Assembly: GCA_023382595.1 (NCBI GenBank)
Contig: JAHDWB010000002.1
Location: 124,001-188,000 of the forward strand
Length of the DNA stretch: 64,000 bases
From: Anaerolineales bacterium
GTDB lineage: Bacteria > Chloroflexota > Anaerolineae > Anaerolineales > Villigracilaceae
Reading direction: 5' to 3'
Under the pieces are notes generated by a model. It did not search any database. It was not told where the DNA came from and saw nothing but the letters and a program-made list of their open reading frames with translations. The position numbers were made by a program, and so were the translations under genes. This document shows positions 24,829 through 34,140 of this stretch, one piece after another (the first letter of the stretch is position 1; each line of letters begins with the position of its first letter).

Positions 24829-26925
24829 ATGAACGGCGATATGCCGGGAACAATGAACTTTCTCAAACGATTATCTCTTTTTGAAGTATTGCTGGTTGTA
24901 AGCATTCTGGGTGTTCATCTGTACGCAGCGCTTTCCGATGCGTACAACTTTCCGAATTTCTGGTTCAAACGCGACGACGCTTTTTATTATTTCAAGGTCG
25001 CGCAGAACATCACCGAAGGCTACGGCAGCACTTTCGACGGCATCAACCCGACCAACGGCTATCATCCGTTATGGATGATCGTCTGCATTCCCATCTTCGC
25101 GCTCGCCCGTTTCGATGTCATTCTGCCGCTGCGTGTCCTGCTGATGGTCATCGCAGCCATGCAAGCATGGACGGCTGTACTGATTTACAGGCTGGTCAGG
25201 GATAACCTATCACGCGCAGTCGGAATTCTGGCGGCATCCTTCTGGGCGTTTGGTTTTTACATCCATTACACTGTTTACGAATTCGGGCTGGAAACGCCGC
25301 TTGCCGCGCTCGCGGTCGTGCTTTTCATCTACAAACTCTCGCACTTCGAACGGGAATGGCGCACAACACCGGTCACAACGAGACAGATCGCAGAACTGGC
25401 GCTGATCGCAGTGGTTGTCATGTTCAGCCGTTTGGACTTGGTATTTCTGGCTATTATCACAGGTGCGTGGATCATCTTCCGCGGCAAACCCCTCCGCACG
25501 CTGCTTCTACTCGACCTGGTTGTCATCTTCGCATCCATGACCAGCTCGGTTGCGCTGCGCACCGGCATCGCGCCTTATAACGAATTCTATTCATCCTCTG
25601 CCGTTGAAGCGACCATACTCGCGATCTTTGCAAAAGTCATCGCGCTGTATTTCTTCGGCGCGTACCAACATCCACGCGCAAATTCGCTCTGGATCAGATT
25701 CCGCCAATTGTTCTTCGCGGTCACTACAGGAACGATCATCACCGGTATTCTGTATCTCATCCTTGTTCAATTCGGAATCGGAGCGAACTTCCCGCGCAGC
25801 GCCTTCCTGTTGGACTGGGGTATCAGCCTGAACCTTTTCTTCGCGCTCCGACTCGCCGCAGGCTGGTTCGCCAACCCGAACCTATCCGCTGCTGAGACTC
25901 CCGTCAACGAATTTCGTGCCAATTGGAAAACATGGCTCACCGAAGGCATGACGTATTACGGCATTCTTGGCGGCTTCCTTGCGGCGTACATGCTGTTCAA
26001 CAAGCTCATGTTCGGCACCTCCAGTCCGGTCAGCGGACAGATCAAACGCTGGTGGGGCAGCATCCCTGTCACGTTGTACGAAGGCGCCGCGTCCAATTGG
26101 TTCTCGTTCTTCGGCGTCGGCAGGGACCACTTCAACGCCTGGCAGCCATTGACCGAACTGTTCTACTGGGGCGCGGAACTGTTGCGACCTCTATATCCCG
26201 GCGCAGGGAGAGCCGCCGCAGACCGCTACTACATGGCGATGCTCATCTTTCTTCTGGTAGCGCTGGTTATTCTTTTCATAAACAAGCGCCGCACAACCAA
26301 TGTGCTCTCGAACATGGCAGTGATCCCGCTCGCGGCTGGGATCGGATTTCACATCCTTTCCTACACAACCACATCCTACGGCGGGGCGAAGGAGTGGTAT
26401 TGGGTCAGCGAGATGGTGATGATCGTGCTGGCGGGAAGTTTACTACTGCATCTCATCCTTAAGCCATTGCAGAGATTCAAACCCGCCCATCTGATGGTGG
26501 AAATATCCGCCGTTCTTGTGAGCGTATACCTTGGATACAACCTCAGCCAGGTGATCATCAAGGTCATGGTGCACGATTATTTCCCGCCGGACCGCGCCTA
26601 TATGGAAGTGGTGGAGTTTCTCGAGGAAAATACGCCGCCCGGCAGTGTCATCGGCATGACAGGCGGCGGGAATGTCGGCTACCTGATAAAAGACCGAACC
26701 ATCGTCAATATGGATGGTTTGATCAACAGCCACGAGTATTTCATCGCCCTGCAAAACAGGGAGGCGGCTCCGTATCTGGTGGAGCATGGCATGACCATCG
26801 TATTCGCAAACCCGCACTTGTTGACGATGTCGCCCTACTACGGTCAGTTTGCGCCATATCTCGTGAGCTTTAATAGCTTCGGCGGGAAAGACCTGCTCTA
26901 TCTGCTGAAAGAGCCAAAATACTAA
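24829..26925 (+). CDS. Very large GT-C glycosyltransferase-like membrane protein
   Basis: 698 residues. Twelve to thirteen helices. After the first helix the loop reads FWFKRDDAFYYFKVAQNITE, an acidic D-D pair at the expected GT-C position, followed by FDGINPTNGYHPLWMIV, a pattern that recurs in oligosaccharyl-type transferases of Chloroflexota. A C-terminal soluble domain starts near residue 575 (YMEVVEFLEENTPPGSVIGM) and looks like the periplasmic part. RBS AAGGA just upstream. Fused function (transfer of lipid-linked sugar to a protein or glycan) is inferred only from the fold. Confidence 0.78.
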   Translation: MNGDMPGTMNFLKRLSLFEVLLVVSILGVHLYAALSDAYNFPNFWFKRDDAFYYFKVAQNITEGYGSTFDGINPTNGYHPLWMIVCIPIFALARFDVILPLRVLLMVIAAMQAWTAVLIYRLVRDNLSRAVGILAASFWAFGFYIHYTVYEFGLETPLAALAVVLFIYKLSHFEREWRTTPVTTRQIAELALIAVVVMFSRLDLVFLAIITGAWIIFRGKPLRTLLLLDLVVIFASMTSSVALRTGIAPYNEFYSSSAVEATILAIFAKVIALYFFGAYQHPRANSLWIRFRQLFFAVTTGTIITGILYLILVQFGIGANFPRSAFLLDWGISLNLFFALRLAAGWFANPNLSAAETPVNEFRANWKTWLTEGMTYYGILGGFLAAYMLFNKLMFGTSSPVSGQIKRWWGSIPVTLYEGAASNWFSFFGVGRDHFNAWQPLTELFYWGAELLRPLYPGAGRAAADRYYMAMLIFLLVALVILFINKRRTTNVLSNMAVIPLAAGIGFHILSYTTTSYGGAKEWYWVSEMVMIVLAGSLLLHLILKPLQRFKPAHLMVEISAVLVSVYLGYNLSQVIIKVMVHDYFPPDRAYMEVVEFLEENTPPGSVIGMTGGGNVGYLIKDRTIVNMDGLINSHEYFIALQNREAAPYLVEHGMTIVFANPHLLTMSPYYGQFAPYLVSFNSFGGKDLLYLLKEPKY

Positions 26926-26926
26926 A

Positions 26927-27340
26927 ATGAAGCGTCCGTTCCCAGAAACCCTGACGCTATGGGTGGTGTTAATGCTAACAATGTGGAACGCTGTACGGGC
27001 GTGGACGTCGCTTGCATGGAGCGGCATCCTGACGGAATTCTCTGCCCGCATCGCACCGGCGGTCAGCGCGGGGATCGGGGTATTCTGGGCTGTTGCAGGA
27101 GCGATCCTTCTCTGGGGGATCTGGCAGAAAAAAGCCTGGGCGGGGAAAATGCTGCTCGGGACCGCGGCAGGTTACACGGTCTGGTATTGGGGCGAACGGC
27201 TTTTCCTCCAAAATCCGCGACCAAATGCATGGTTTGCTGTTATAGTAAATCTGGGAGTGATGACCATCATCCTGCTTGCTGTAAGATCAATATCGAGAGA
27301 GGCATATGAGCGAACAATCGAAAATCCAAAAACTGAATGA
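26927..27340 (+). CDS. Small hypothetical membrane protein
   Basis: 137 residues with four hydrophobic stretches ([80 protein letters not shown]). It begins 1 bp after the large glycosyltransferase stop and ends 35 bp inside the carboxylase gene, in a different frame. That overlap is longer than usual. No family recognised; may assist the preceding transferase. Confidence 0.65.
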   Translation: MKRPFPETLTLWVVLMLTMWNAVRAWTSLAWSGILTEFSARIAPAVSAGIGVFWAVAGAILLWGIWQKKAWAGKMLLGTAAGYTVWYWGERLFLQNPRPNAWFAVIVNLGVMTIILLAVRSISREAYERTIENPKTE

Positions 27341-28853
27341 ATTGAAGGCGCAGTCGCGCCTCGGCGGCGGACAGGCACGCATCGACGCGCAGCACAAGAA
27401 AGGACGCCTGACCGCGCGCGAACGGCTCGACCTTTTACTGGACAAAGGCTCCTTCCGCGAAGTGGACCCGTTCGTGGTGCATCGCACCCATGACTTCGGG
27501 CTGAACGAACAGAAATTCATGAGCGACTCGGTGGTGACGGGCTGGGGCACCATCGAAGGACGGCTTGTGTATGTGTTCTCGCAGGATTTCACGGTGTTTG
27601 GTGGAAGTCTGGGAGAAGTTCATGCGGAAAAAATATGCAAGATCATGGACATGGCGATGAAGAATGGCGCTCCCCTGATCGGGTTGAACGATTCGGGCGG
27701 TGCGCGAATTCAGGAGGGCGTGGTCTCGCTGGCAGGTTACGCGGATATTTTCCTGCGCAATACAATGGCATCCGGCGTCATTCCGCAGATCTCCGCCATC
27801 ATGGGACCCTGCGCGGGCGGCGCGGTCTATTCCCCTGCATTGACCGATTTCATCTTCATGACGCGCAACACATCCTACATGTTCGTGACGGGACCGGATG
27901 TGGTCAAGACCGTCACACACGAGGAAGTGACACAGGAGGAATTGGGCGGCGCCAGCGTGCACTCCGAGAAATCTGGTGTGTGCCATGTGGCGGCAGACAG
28001 CGAAGCGGACACGCTCTATCTCATCCGGAAACTGTTCGGGTTCCTGCCGCAGAACAATATGGAGGATGCCCCCTTCACTCCGTCCGATGACCCGCTGCGG
28101 ATGGACGAGTCGCTCAATGAGATCATCCCTGACGATCCGAACAAGCCTTACGACATCAAAGATGTCATCCGCCCGATCGTGGACGATGGGATCTTTTTCG
28201 AGATCCACGAAAACTACGCCCAAAATATCGTCGTCGGCTTTGCGCGTCTCGGCGGGCATTCGGTGGGGATCGTCGCAAATCAACCCGCCGTGCTGGCAGG
28301 CGTACTGGACATCGACGCAAGCGAAAAGGGCGCGCGTTTCGTGCGTTTCTGCGACTCGTTCAACATCCCCATCATCACATTCGAAGATGTGCCGGGCTTC
28401 CTGCCGGGCACGTTCCAAGAGCATCACGGCATCATCCGCTCGGGCGCAAAACTGCTCTACGCCTATTGCGAAGCGACCGTGCCAAAGCTGACGGTCATCA
28501 CCCGCAAGGCATATGGCGGCGCGTACTGCGTCATGTCGTCCAAGCACATCCGCAGTGATCTAAATCTTGCGTGGCCCAGCGCCGAGATCGCCGTAATGGG
28601 ACCGGACGGCGCGGTCAACATCATTTTCCGCAAGGAATTGGAAGCGGCGGCGGACCCCGTCAAGCGCAAAGCGGAACTGGTGGCGGAATACAAGGAGAAA
28701 TTCGCCAATCCATATGTGGCGGCATCGCGCGGCTACATCGACGATGTGATCGAGCCGAAGGAAACCCGTCCGCGTTTGATCAATGCGCTGGAGATGTTGA
28801 GCAACAAGCGTGATTCGAACCCTGCCAAGAAGCACGGGAATATTCCGCTGTAA
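27306..28853 (+). CDS. Acyl-CoA carboxylase carboxyltransferase (beta) subunit
   Basis: 515 residues, both carboxyltransferase halves present. N half: [34 protein letters not shown] (oxyanion/CoA site) and [21 protein letters not shown] half: [19 protein letters not shown] and [20 protein letters not shown]. The protein matches propionyl-/methylmalonyl-CoA-type carboxyltransferases (MmdA/PccB). GAGAGG ribosome site precedes. Followed at 18 bp by biotin carboxylase and then by the biotin carrier, so all parts of the complex are together. Acyl group is likely propionyl- or acetyl-CoA. Confidence 0.94.
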   Translation: MSEQSKIQKLNELKAQSRLGGGQARIDAQHKKGRLTARERLDLLLDKGSFREVDPFVVHRTHDFGLNEQKFMSDSVVTGWGTIEGRLVYVFSQDFTVFGGSLGEVHAEKICKIMDMAMKNGAPLIGLNDSGGARIQEGVVSLAGYADIFLRNTMASGVIPQISAIMGPCAGGAVYSPALTDFIFMTRNTSYMFVTGPDVVKTVTHEEVTQEELGGASVHSEKSGVCHVAADSEADTLYLIRKLFGFLPQNNMEDAPFTPSDDPLRMDESLNEIIPDDPNKPYDIKDVIRPIVDDGIFFEIHENYAQNIVVGFARLGGHSVGIVANQPAVLAGVLDIDASEKGARFVRFCDSFNIPIITFEDVPGFLPGTFQEHHGIIRSGAKLLYAYCEATVPKLTVITRKAYGGAYCVMSSKHIRSDLNLAWPSAEIAVMGPDGAVNIIFRKELEAAADPVKRKAELVAEYKEKFANPYVAASRGYIDDVIEPKETRPRLINALEMLSNKRDSNPAKKHGNIPL

Positions 28854-28871
28854 AGGGACGAGGAGAGAGTC

Positions 28872-30380
28872 ATGTTCAAAAAAGTATTGGTAGCAAATAG
28901 AGGCGAGATCGCCGTCCGCATCATCCGCGCCTGCCGCGAACTCGGCATCGAGACCGTTGCCGTTTTTTCGGAAGCCGACCGCAACGCGCTTCACGTCCGT
29001 TATGCGGACGAAGCCTATTTGCTCGGTCCCGCCCCATCGCGCGAATCCTATTTGCGGGCGGATAAAATTTTCGAAATCGTAAAAAGATCCGGCGCCGACG
29101 CCATTCATCCCGGCTATGGTTTCCTCGCGGAGCGCGAAGATTTCGCCGCAAAATGTGAAGAGCTTGGCATCAAGTTCATCGGACCCAAACCGTCGTCCAT
29201 TGCGGCGATGGGAGATAAGGGCAAGGCGCGCGCCACGGTCATCAAGGCGGGCGTGCCGGTTGTGCCCGGCACGGAAGATGTCGGCAACATGACCGATGAC
29301 GACCTGCTGCGCGTCGCACCGAAGATCGGATTCCCGCTTCTCATCAAGGCGACGGCTGGCGGCGGCGGAAAAGGCATGAGAGAAGTCCGAAGCCTGGAGG
29401 AAATGCCGACCCTGCTCCAGTCCGCGAGACGCGAGGCGGAAGCCGCATTCGGCGACGGGAATGTCTATTTGGAGAAGCTGGTCGAGGGGGCGCGTCACAT
29501 CGAATTCCAGATCATGGCGGATTCGCATGGAAACGTCATCCACCTTGGCGAGCGCGAATGTTCGATCCAACGTCGTCATCAGAAGTTATTGGAGGAGGCT
29601 ACTTCGCCCTTCATGGATGATGAACTGCGCGAGAAAATGGGCAGCGTGGCGGTCAAGGCGGCGCAGGCGGTGGATTACATCAACGCAGGGACGATCGAGT
29701 TTCTGGTGGACAAGGAACGTAATTTTTATTTCCTTGAGATGAACACGCGTTTGCAAGTGGAACATCCCGTGACGGAAATGGTCACCGGCGTGGACATCGT
29801 CGCCGAGCAGATCCGCGTGGCGCGCGGGAGACAACTGAGTTACACACAGGAGCAGATCCAATTCAACGGGCATGCCATCGAATGCCGCGTGAATGCCGAA
29901 GACCCGTTCAGCGGATTCATGCCGTCCACGGGGCGCATCACGCACAGCATCCTGCCGACCGGACCCGGCGTGCGCGTGGATACGGGTGTGTATCCCGGTT
30001 TTGAGATCACGCCGTATTACGACCCGATGATCGCAAAATTGATCGTATGGGGCGAGACGCGTGCCCAAGCCATTCTGCGAATGCGCCGCGCGTTGGAGGA
30101 ATACCGCATCGTTGGCGTGCGGACGAACATCCCGTTCCATCAAACTTTGATGGATTCGCACCGCTTCATGGGCGGACAGTTCGATACACGCTTTGTGGAG
30201 GAACGCTTCTCGATGGAGTCGGCATCTGAAAAAGAAAACCCGGAAGCCGAGATCGCCGCGATCCTTGCCACGCTGGCTGCCCACAAACAGACTGAACTTT
30301 CCGCGCAGATCGTCCGCCGCAATGAACGTGATGCCAGTAACTGGAAATGGGTCGGGCGCTGGGAGCGAATGCACCGGTAG
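28872..30380 (+). CDS. Acyl-CoA carboxylase biotin carboxylase subunit
   Basis: 502 residues. ATP-grasp biotin carboxylase: [37 protein letters not shown], the nucleotide loop [36 protein letters not shown], and [19 protein letters not shown]. It carboxylates the biotin of the carrier encoded downstream with ATP and bicarbonate. AGGAGAG upstream. The length is about 50 residues beyond a minimal AccC, which agrees with propionyl/acetyl-CoA carboxylase alpha subunits that have shed the biotin domain. Confidence 0.95.
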   Translation: MFKKVLVANRGEIAVRIIRACRELGIETVAVFSEADRNALHVRYADEAYLLGPAPSRESYLRADKIFEIVKRSGADAIHPGYGFLAEREDFAAKCEELGIKFIGPKPSSIAAMGDKGKARATVIKAGVPVVPGTEDVGNMTDDDLLRVAPKIGFPLLIKATAGGGGKGMREVRSLEEMPTLLQSARREAEAAFGDGNVYLEKLVEGARHIEFQIMADSHGNVIHLGERECSIQRRHQKLLEEATSPFMDDELREKMGSVAVKAAQAVDYINAGTIEFLVDKERNFYFLEMNTRLQVEHPVTEMVTGVDIVAEQIRVARGRQLSYTQEQIQFNGHAIECRVNAEDPFSGFMPSTGRITHSILPTGPGVRVDTGVYPGFEITPYYDPMIAKLIVWGETRAQAILRMRRALEEYRIVGVRTNIPFHQTLMDSHRFMGGQFDTRFVEERFSMESASEKENPEAEIAAILATLAAHKQTELSAQIVRRNERDASNWKWVGRWERMHR

Positions 30381-30403
30381 GAATCAGCATGTGAGGAAAC
30401 GAT

Positions 30404-30901
30404 ATGAAATATGTGACTACAGTGGATGGCAAGGACTTTGAGATCGAGATCGTGGATGAGCGCCATGTCCGCGTTGGCGACCGTTTGTTGACCGTGGATT
30501 TCGAGTCGGTCAGCGGGCAGCCCGTCTTTTCGCTTATCCTTGACGGAAAATCATACGAGTCGTTCGTATATCAGGGCGAGGAGGATTGGGAAGTCCTGCT
30601 GCGCGGACGTCAGTTCCAGGTCAAAGTGGAGGATGAGCGGGAGAAACGCCTGAGAGCTGCAGCAGGCGGAGGCGTGGCAGAGGGAGGCGAGTTCCACCTC
30701 AAAGCGCCCATGCCGGGACTCGTGGTCACTGTGCTTGTGGAGGAAGGTCAGCAGGTCAAGAAGGGACAGGTCCTGCTCATTCTCGAATCCATGAAGATGC
30801 AGAACGAGCTGAAAGCGCCGCGCGACGGCACTGTAGACCGCATCCGCGTGAAGGCGGGCGAGAGCGTGGAGCAGAAGCAAACCATGTTGAGCGTGCAATA
30901 A
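30404..30901 (+). CDS. Biotin carboxyl carrier protein
   Basis: 165 residues. C-terminal biotinyl domain (about 96-165) with the biotin attachment site at Lys131 in ILESMKMQNEL, preceded by KAPMPGLVVTVLVEEGQQVK. An N-terminal domain of about 80 residues (KYVTTVDGKDFEIEIVDERH) is of the kind found in two-part carriers that bridge to the carboxylase, and a Gly/Ala-rich hinge (AAAGGGVAEGG) separates them. It completes the three-subunit complex with the genes at 27306 and 28872. Confidence 0.95.
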   Translation: MKYVTTVDGKDFEIEIVDERHVRVGDRLLTVDFESVSGQPVFSLILDGKSYESFVYQGEEDWEVLLRGRQFQVKVEDEREKRLRAAAGGGVAEGGEFHLKAPMPGLVVTVLVEEGQQVKKGQVLLILESMKMQNELKAPRDGTVDRIRVKAGESVEQKQTMLSVQ

Positions 30902-30910
30902 ATATTCAAG

Positions 30911-30940
30911 GATTATGCAGATCATCCAATCTGTGTAATC
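30911..30940. repeat. Short inverted repeat between carrier protein and CYTH gene
   Basis: GATTATGCAGAT (30911-30922) facing ATCTGTGTAATC (30929-30940) with a 6-nt centre; ten of twelve positions pair. Resembles other dispersed repeats of the window in size. A terminator role is unlikely because there is no T-run. Confidence 0.55.
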
Positions 30941-30959
30941 TACGGATGGAACTTTTGAA

Positions 30960-31565
30960 ATGAACGGACAGGAAACCGAAGCCAAATTTTACGTGCGCGA
31001 TCTGAAACGCATTGAAATGCGCCTTCTTGAGTTGAAGGCGCATTTGATTCAAGCACGCGTGCATGAGATCAATTTGCGTTTTGACAATCCAAATGGAGAT
31101 TTGCGACGACAGTTTAAGGTCCTGCGCCTGCGGAAAGACACCGAAGCGAAGTTCACGTTCAAAGGTCCCGGCGTGGAAGTCGGCGGAGCGCTCTCGCGCC
31201 GAGAGATCGAGTTTACAGTCAGCGACTTTGAAAGTGCACGGCAATTCCTCGACGCGCTGGGGTTCACGACGATCGTTTTCTACGAAAAATTCCGCGCCAC
31301 GTTCGAGTTGAACGGCATCCACATCATGCTGGATGAACTGCCGCATGGAAATTTCGTCGAGATCGAAGGCGAGGACATCGCCGCCCTGCGGGATGTTGCA
31401 GGATCGCTTGGTTTGAATTGGGAGGCATCCATCAAGGCAAGTTATCATGCCTTGTTCGTGCGCGCGGCGGAGAAACACAGACTGGACGAATCGCAATTGA
31501 GTTTCGAGGCGCTGAAATCCGCTCACATCAGCGCAGGGGATCTGGGCATCGTCCCTGCGGATTGA
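30960..31565 (+). CDS. CYTH-domain protein
   Basis: 201 residues. The CYTH signature E-x-E-x-K is present as ETEAKF (residues 5-10), with later basic strands VLRLRKDTEAKFTFKG and GALSRREIEFTV, and an acidic strand FVEIEGEDIAAL as in triphosphate tunnel enzymes. Family members hydrolyse inorganic triphosphate or thiamine triphosphate, or make cAMP (class IV cyclase). A triphosphatase is the most common activity; which applies here cannot be told. A cAMP route would be interesting because a cNMP-binding protein lies at 50240. Confidence 0.82.
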   Translation: MNGQETEAKFYVRDLKRIEMRLLELKAHLIQARVHEINLRFDNPNGDLRRQFKVLRLRKDTEAKFTFKGPGVEVGGALSRREIEFTVSDFESARQFLDALGFTTIVFYEKFRATFELNGIHIMLDELPHGNFVEIEGEDIAALRDVAGSLGLNWEASIKASYHALFVRAAEKHRLDESQLSFEALKSAHISAGDLGIVPAD

Positions 31566-31588
31566 AACAAGAGCGGGAAAGATAATTC

Positions 31589-32086
31589 TTGAACAGACAA
31601 CGTCCCCATCCCCTGCTGAAGATCTTCTTCAGAATTCCATTGTTCTTTCACAAACTCGGCTTCGGCGGCTGGGAACGCTTGCTGGGCATGCAATGGATGC
31701 TCATTACCACCACCGGCAGGAAAAGCGGCAAACGCCGTCAGGCAATGGTGGACGTCCTGCTTCACGACAAACAGACCGACACGTACTACATCATCTCCGC
31801 TTACGGCTCACACGCAGACTGGGTCCGCAACATCAAAGTCAATCCACGCTTCGAGGCGCAGGTCGGGCGGAGAAAATTCAATGCGCGCGCCGCCACACTT
31901 TCCGGCGAGAGCGCGGGCGAAATGCTGGTCCAGTTCCACCGGCTCAAGCCCGCTTATACCCGCGCGGTAATGAACGCGGCGGGCATGAAGTTCAACGACG
32001 AGAATGACCTGCGGACGCTCGGTACGAGACTGCTTTTACTGGCAGTCACTCCGCAGGCGAAAGATGCCGATCACCCCGCCATATGA
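31589..32086 (+). CDS. Deazaflavin-dependent (DDN-type) nitroreductase-like protein
   Basis: 165 residues, TTG start. Split-barrel flavin-binding fold of the F420/FMN DDN family: MQWMLITTTGRKSGKRRQAM then VDVLLHDKQTDTYYIISAYG, HADWVRNIKVNPRFEAQVGR. These proteins use F420 or FMN to reduce quinones and nitro compounds. Such proteins are common in Actinobacteria and Chloroflexota. The 3' end overlaps murI on the other strand by 41 bp, a tail-to-tail overlap of coding sequence. No cofactor biosynthesis genes are visible here. Confidence 0.85.
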   Translation: MNRQRPHPLLKIFFRIPLFFHKLGFGGWERLLGMQWMLITTTGRKSGKRRQAMVDVLLHDKQTDTYYIISAYGSHADWVRNIKVNPRFEAQVGRRKFNARAATLSGESAGEMLVQFHRLKPAYTRAVMNAAGMKFNDENDLRTLGTRLLLLAVTPQAKDADHPAI

Positions 32087-32873
32087 CGGCTTCGACTTCG
32101 GAGTCGATTCCCAACAGCGTGGATAAAAGTCGTTTGACAGAATCAGCCTCCCCCGATGTGATGAAGCGTACAGTTCCCTCGTCCCCATTTTGATTCAACA
32201 TCCCGCCCGCATCCAACAGACGTTTGACCTGTTTCGCCACTGCCGGAGCGGGGTCTATCACCCGAACATTCCCCCCGACGATCTGCTCGATGAGCGGAAT
32301 GACGAAGGGATAATGCGTGCAGCCCAGCACGACGGTATCGATGTTCTTTTCAAGCATCGGCAGCAGGGCATCTTCGAGAATGGCGCGCGTCGCGGGGGAA
32401 TCCAACTCGCCCTTTTCGATCTGATCGACCAAACCGGGACAGGTATTTTGATACAACTCCACGCCATTGGCAAACCGCTCAACCACTGACGCGTACAGCG
32501 CACCTTGGAAGGTTGCTGGTGTCGCCAGTACACCGACCTTGCCGGTCTGTGTCTTCTCCGCCGCAGGCTTGACCGCGGGTTCCATACCAACGAATTGCAC
32601 ATCGGGGAAGGTCGCCCGCAGATGCTTCAACGCCGCCGCGGATGCGGTGTTGCAAGCAACAACGATTATTTTTGAATTGTGCTTGAGTAAAAATTTCGTA
32701 ATCCCCTCTGAAAAACCCTGTATCTGCTCCATCGAGCGCGGACCGTACGGCACGTGTCCTTGATCGCCAAAGTAGATGAGATGTTCGTTCGGCATCTGCG
32801 CCCGAATCTCACGCAGGACGGACAGCCCGCCAACGCCAGAGTCGAAGATGCCGATGGGGTTATTTGAAGACAT
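32046..32873 (-). CDS. murI: Glutamate racemase
   Basis: 275 residues from MSSNNPIGIF at 32873; an extra 12 in-frame codons (to 32909) are read from a repeat and are not family-like. The two catalytic cysteines are in VACNTASAAAL and VLGCTHYPFVI; phosphate-binding IFDSGVGGLSVLREI is at the N terminus. It makes D-glutamate for peptidoglycan. A TATCAT box ends 6 nt before ATG, so the transcript is likely leaderless. The -10 overlaps the left arm of a palindrome (32883-32919). Confidence 0.95.
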   Translation of the reverse strand: MSSNNPIGIFDSGVGGLSVLREIRAQMPNEHLIYFGDQGHVPYGPRSMEQIQGFSEGITKFLLKHNSKIIVVACNTASAAALKHLRATFPDVQFVGMEPAVKPAAEKTQTGKVGVLATPATFQGALYASVVERFANGVELYQNTCPGLVDQIEKGELDSPATRAILEDALLPMLEKNIDTVVLGCTHYPFVIPLIEQIVGGNVRVIDPAPAVAKQVKRLLDAGGMLNQNGDEGTVRFITSGEADSVKRLLSTLLGIDSEVEAVIWRGDRHLSPAE

Positions 32874-32879
32874 GGAGAA

Positions 32880-32885
32880 ATGATA
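32880..32885 (-). promoter_or_regulatory. -10 box of murI, leaderless type
   Basis: TATCAT read on the minus strand at 32885-32880 with 6 nt to ATG 32873. It partly overlaps the left arm (32883-32894) of the adjoining inverted repeat, so the repeat may have contributed the promoter. Confidence 0.45.
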
Positions 32886-32919
32886 ATGCGTAATCCGCGA
32901 TACGTACATTACGCATTAT
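32883..32919. repeat. Inverted repeat between amidotransferase and murI
   Basis: Perfect 12-bp arms ATAATGCGTAAT (32883-32894) and ATTACGCATTAT (32908-32919), centre of 13 bp (CCGCGATACGTAC). Sits exactly in the gap between two minus-strand genes. Confidence 0.8.
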
Positions 32920-32929
32920 GACTCACACT

Positions 32930-33646
32930 TTATTTCCCCGCCGCATCCACAAAGGATTTGAACAACCTTCGCATCACGGGCTGGTCCGTCAACCATTCGG
33001 GATGCCACTGCACGCCGAATGCGTAGGGATGGTCGGGAATCTCAACCACCTCCACCAAACCGTCGGGGGCGTGACCCGCAACTTTCAGAGACGGGGCGAT
33101 GTCTTTCAATCCCTGGTGATGCAGGCTGTTTACATGCAGGAGCGTCTCGCCGAAGATCTCCGCCGCGCGGGTTGTCTCATCCACATTGACGGGATGCACG
33201 ATGGCAGTGAACAGTTCACCGGGATAGTCATGATCGAGCGCACCCTGCATCTGTCCGGCGATATGCGTGTATAACGTCCCGCCCAGCGCCACGTTCATCA
33301 CCTGCACACCGCGGCAGATTCCCAGAAGCGGCTTGCCGTCGTCCACAGCTTTTCTCAGCAGGGAGATCTCGGTCGTATCGCGGCTTTCGTCCACGCCGGC
33401 AATACGGACGTGCTCCACACCCTCAAAATATTTCAACGAAACATCGCCCCCGCCAGTGAACATGATACCCTGCAGGTGGGCATAAATGTCCTGCAGATCT
33501 TCCTCGGGCAAAATGGACGGAATCAAGACAGGCAGTCCGCCCGCCTGGGTCACCGCACGGACGTAAGTATGCTGGACAGCCGTAATGGGATGATCGTTCG
33601 GGCTTTTCCCGTTATAGGTGGTGATGCCGATCAAAGGCTTCGACAT
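32930..33646 (-). CDS. Class I glutamine amidotransferase, gamma-Glu-GABA hydrolase-like (PuuD type)
   Basis: 238 residues from MSKPLIGITT at 33646; GGAGAG lies 5 bp upstream, and a TTG at 33661 is rejected. Catalytic Cys in LGICRGVQVMNVALGG, and His-x-Glu near the C terminus in FGVQWHPEWLTDQPV. The glycine-rich strand MFTGGGDVSLKYF matches PuuD-type gamma-glutamyl-GABA hydrolases. These release GABA or similar amines from gamma-glutamyl conjugates. No glutamine-using synthetase domain is attached. Substrate not proven. Confidence 0.9.
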   Translation of the reverse strand: MSKPLIGITTYNGKSPNDHPITAVQHTYVRAVTQAGGLPVLIPSILPEEDLQDIYAHLQGIMFTGGGDVSLKYFEGVEHVRIAGVDESRDTTEISLLRKAVDDGKPLLGICRGVQVMNVALGGTLYTHIAGQMQGALDHDYPGELFTAIVHPVNVDETTRAAEIFGETLLHVNSLHHQGLKDIAPSLKVAGHAPDGLVEVVEIPDHPYAFGVQWHPEWLTDQPVMRRLFKSFVDAAGK

Positions 33647-33662
33647 ATTCTCTCCAAACAAA

Positions 33663-33698
33663 AAAGACCCTAAAGGTCGGGAGACCTTTAGGGTCTTT
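33663..33698 (-). terminator. Intrinsic terminator of rplS
   Basis: Perfect 16-bp arms AAAGACCCTAAAGGTC (33663-33678) and GACCTTTAGGGTCTTT (33683-33698) with a 4-nt loop GGGA. On the minus strand the stem is followed by a T-run, so it ends the rplS transcript before the amidotransferase gene. Confidence 0.9.
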
Positions 33699-33704
33699 AG
33701 AACC

Positions 33705-34052
33705 CTAACCGAATTTTTCCTTAAGTCTCGCGCTCTTGCCCGTGCGCGAGCGCATGAAGTACAACTGGGCGCGGCGGACCTTGCCGTGGCGTTCCACGAC
33801 GATCTTGTCGATGCGCGGCGAACGGAGCAGGAATGTGCGTTCCACGCCGATGCCGTTCGATGCCATGCGGCGGACGGTCACAGATGCGTTGTTGCCGCTG
33901 TTTCGCAGGCGGATGACCAAACCTTTGAACTCCTGAATACGCTCACGGTCGCCTTCCTTGATCTTGACGTGCACGCTGACCGAGTCGCCTGAATTCAGCT
34001 GGGGAATTTTCTCGTTATCGTTCGCCTCAACGGCTTTAATTAAGTCTGCCAT
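33705..34052 (-). CDS. rplS: Ribosomal protein L19
   Basis: 115 residues, the standard L19 length. Sequence features ADLIKAVEANDNEKIPQLNS, VSVHVKIKEGDRERIQEFKG and ASVTVRRMASNGIGVERTFL are diagnostic. L19 sits at the 30S-50S interface of the ribosome. AAGGA ribosome site upstream. It has its own promoter (34104-34132) and intrinsic terminator, so it is a single-gene unit here, without rimM, trmD or rpsP nearby. Confidence 0.98.
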   Translation of the reverse strand: MADLIKAVEANDNEKIPQLNSGDSVSVHVKIKEGDRERIQEFKGLVIRLRNSGNNASVTVRRMASNGIGVERTFLLRSPRIDKIVVERHGKVRRAQLYFMRSRTGKSARLKEKFG

Positions 34053-34103
34053 TTCCGTTCTTCCTTACTTTATGATGATGGTTGTCAAAATTCGCGACTG
34101 GGG

Positions 34104-34132
34104 ATTATAGCACGCATTTTCACCGTTCACAA
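34104..34132 (-). promoter_or_regulatory. Promoter of rplS
   Basis: On the minus strand: TTGTGA (34132-34127), 17 bp, TATAAT (34109-34104). The leader is about 45 nt. A close match to the sigma-70 consensus with exact spacing, lying directly between the fabF stop and rplS. Confidence 0.82.
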
Positions 34133-34140
34133 GCCCAATT

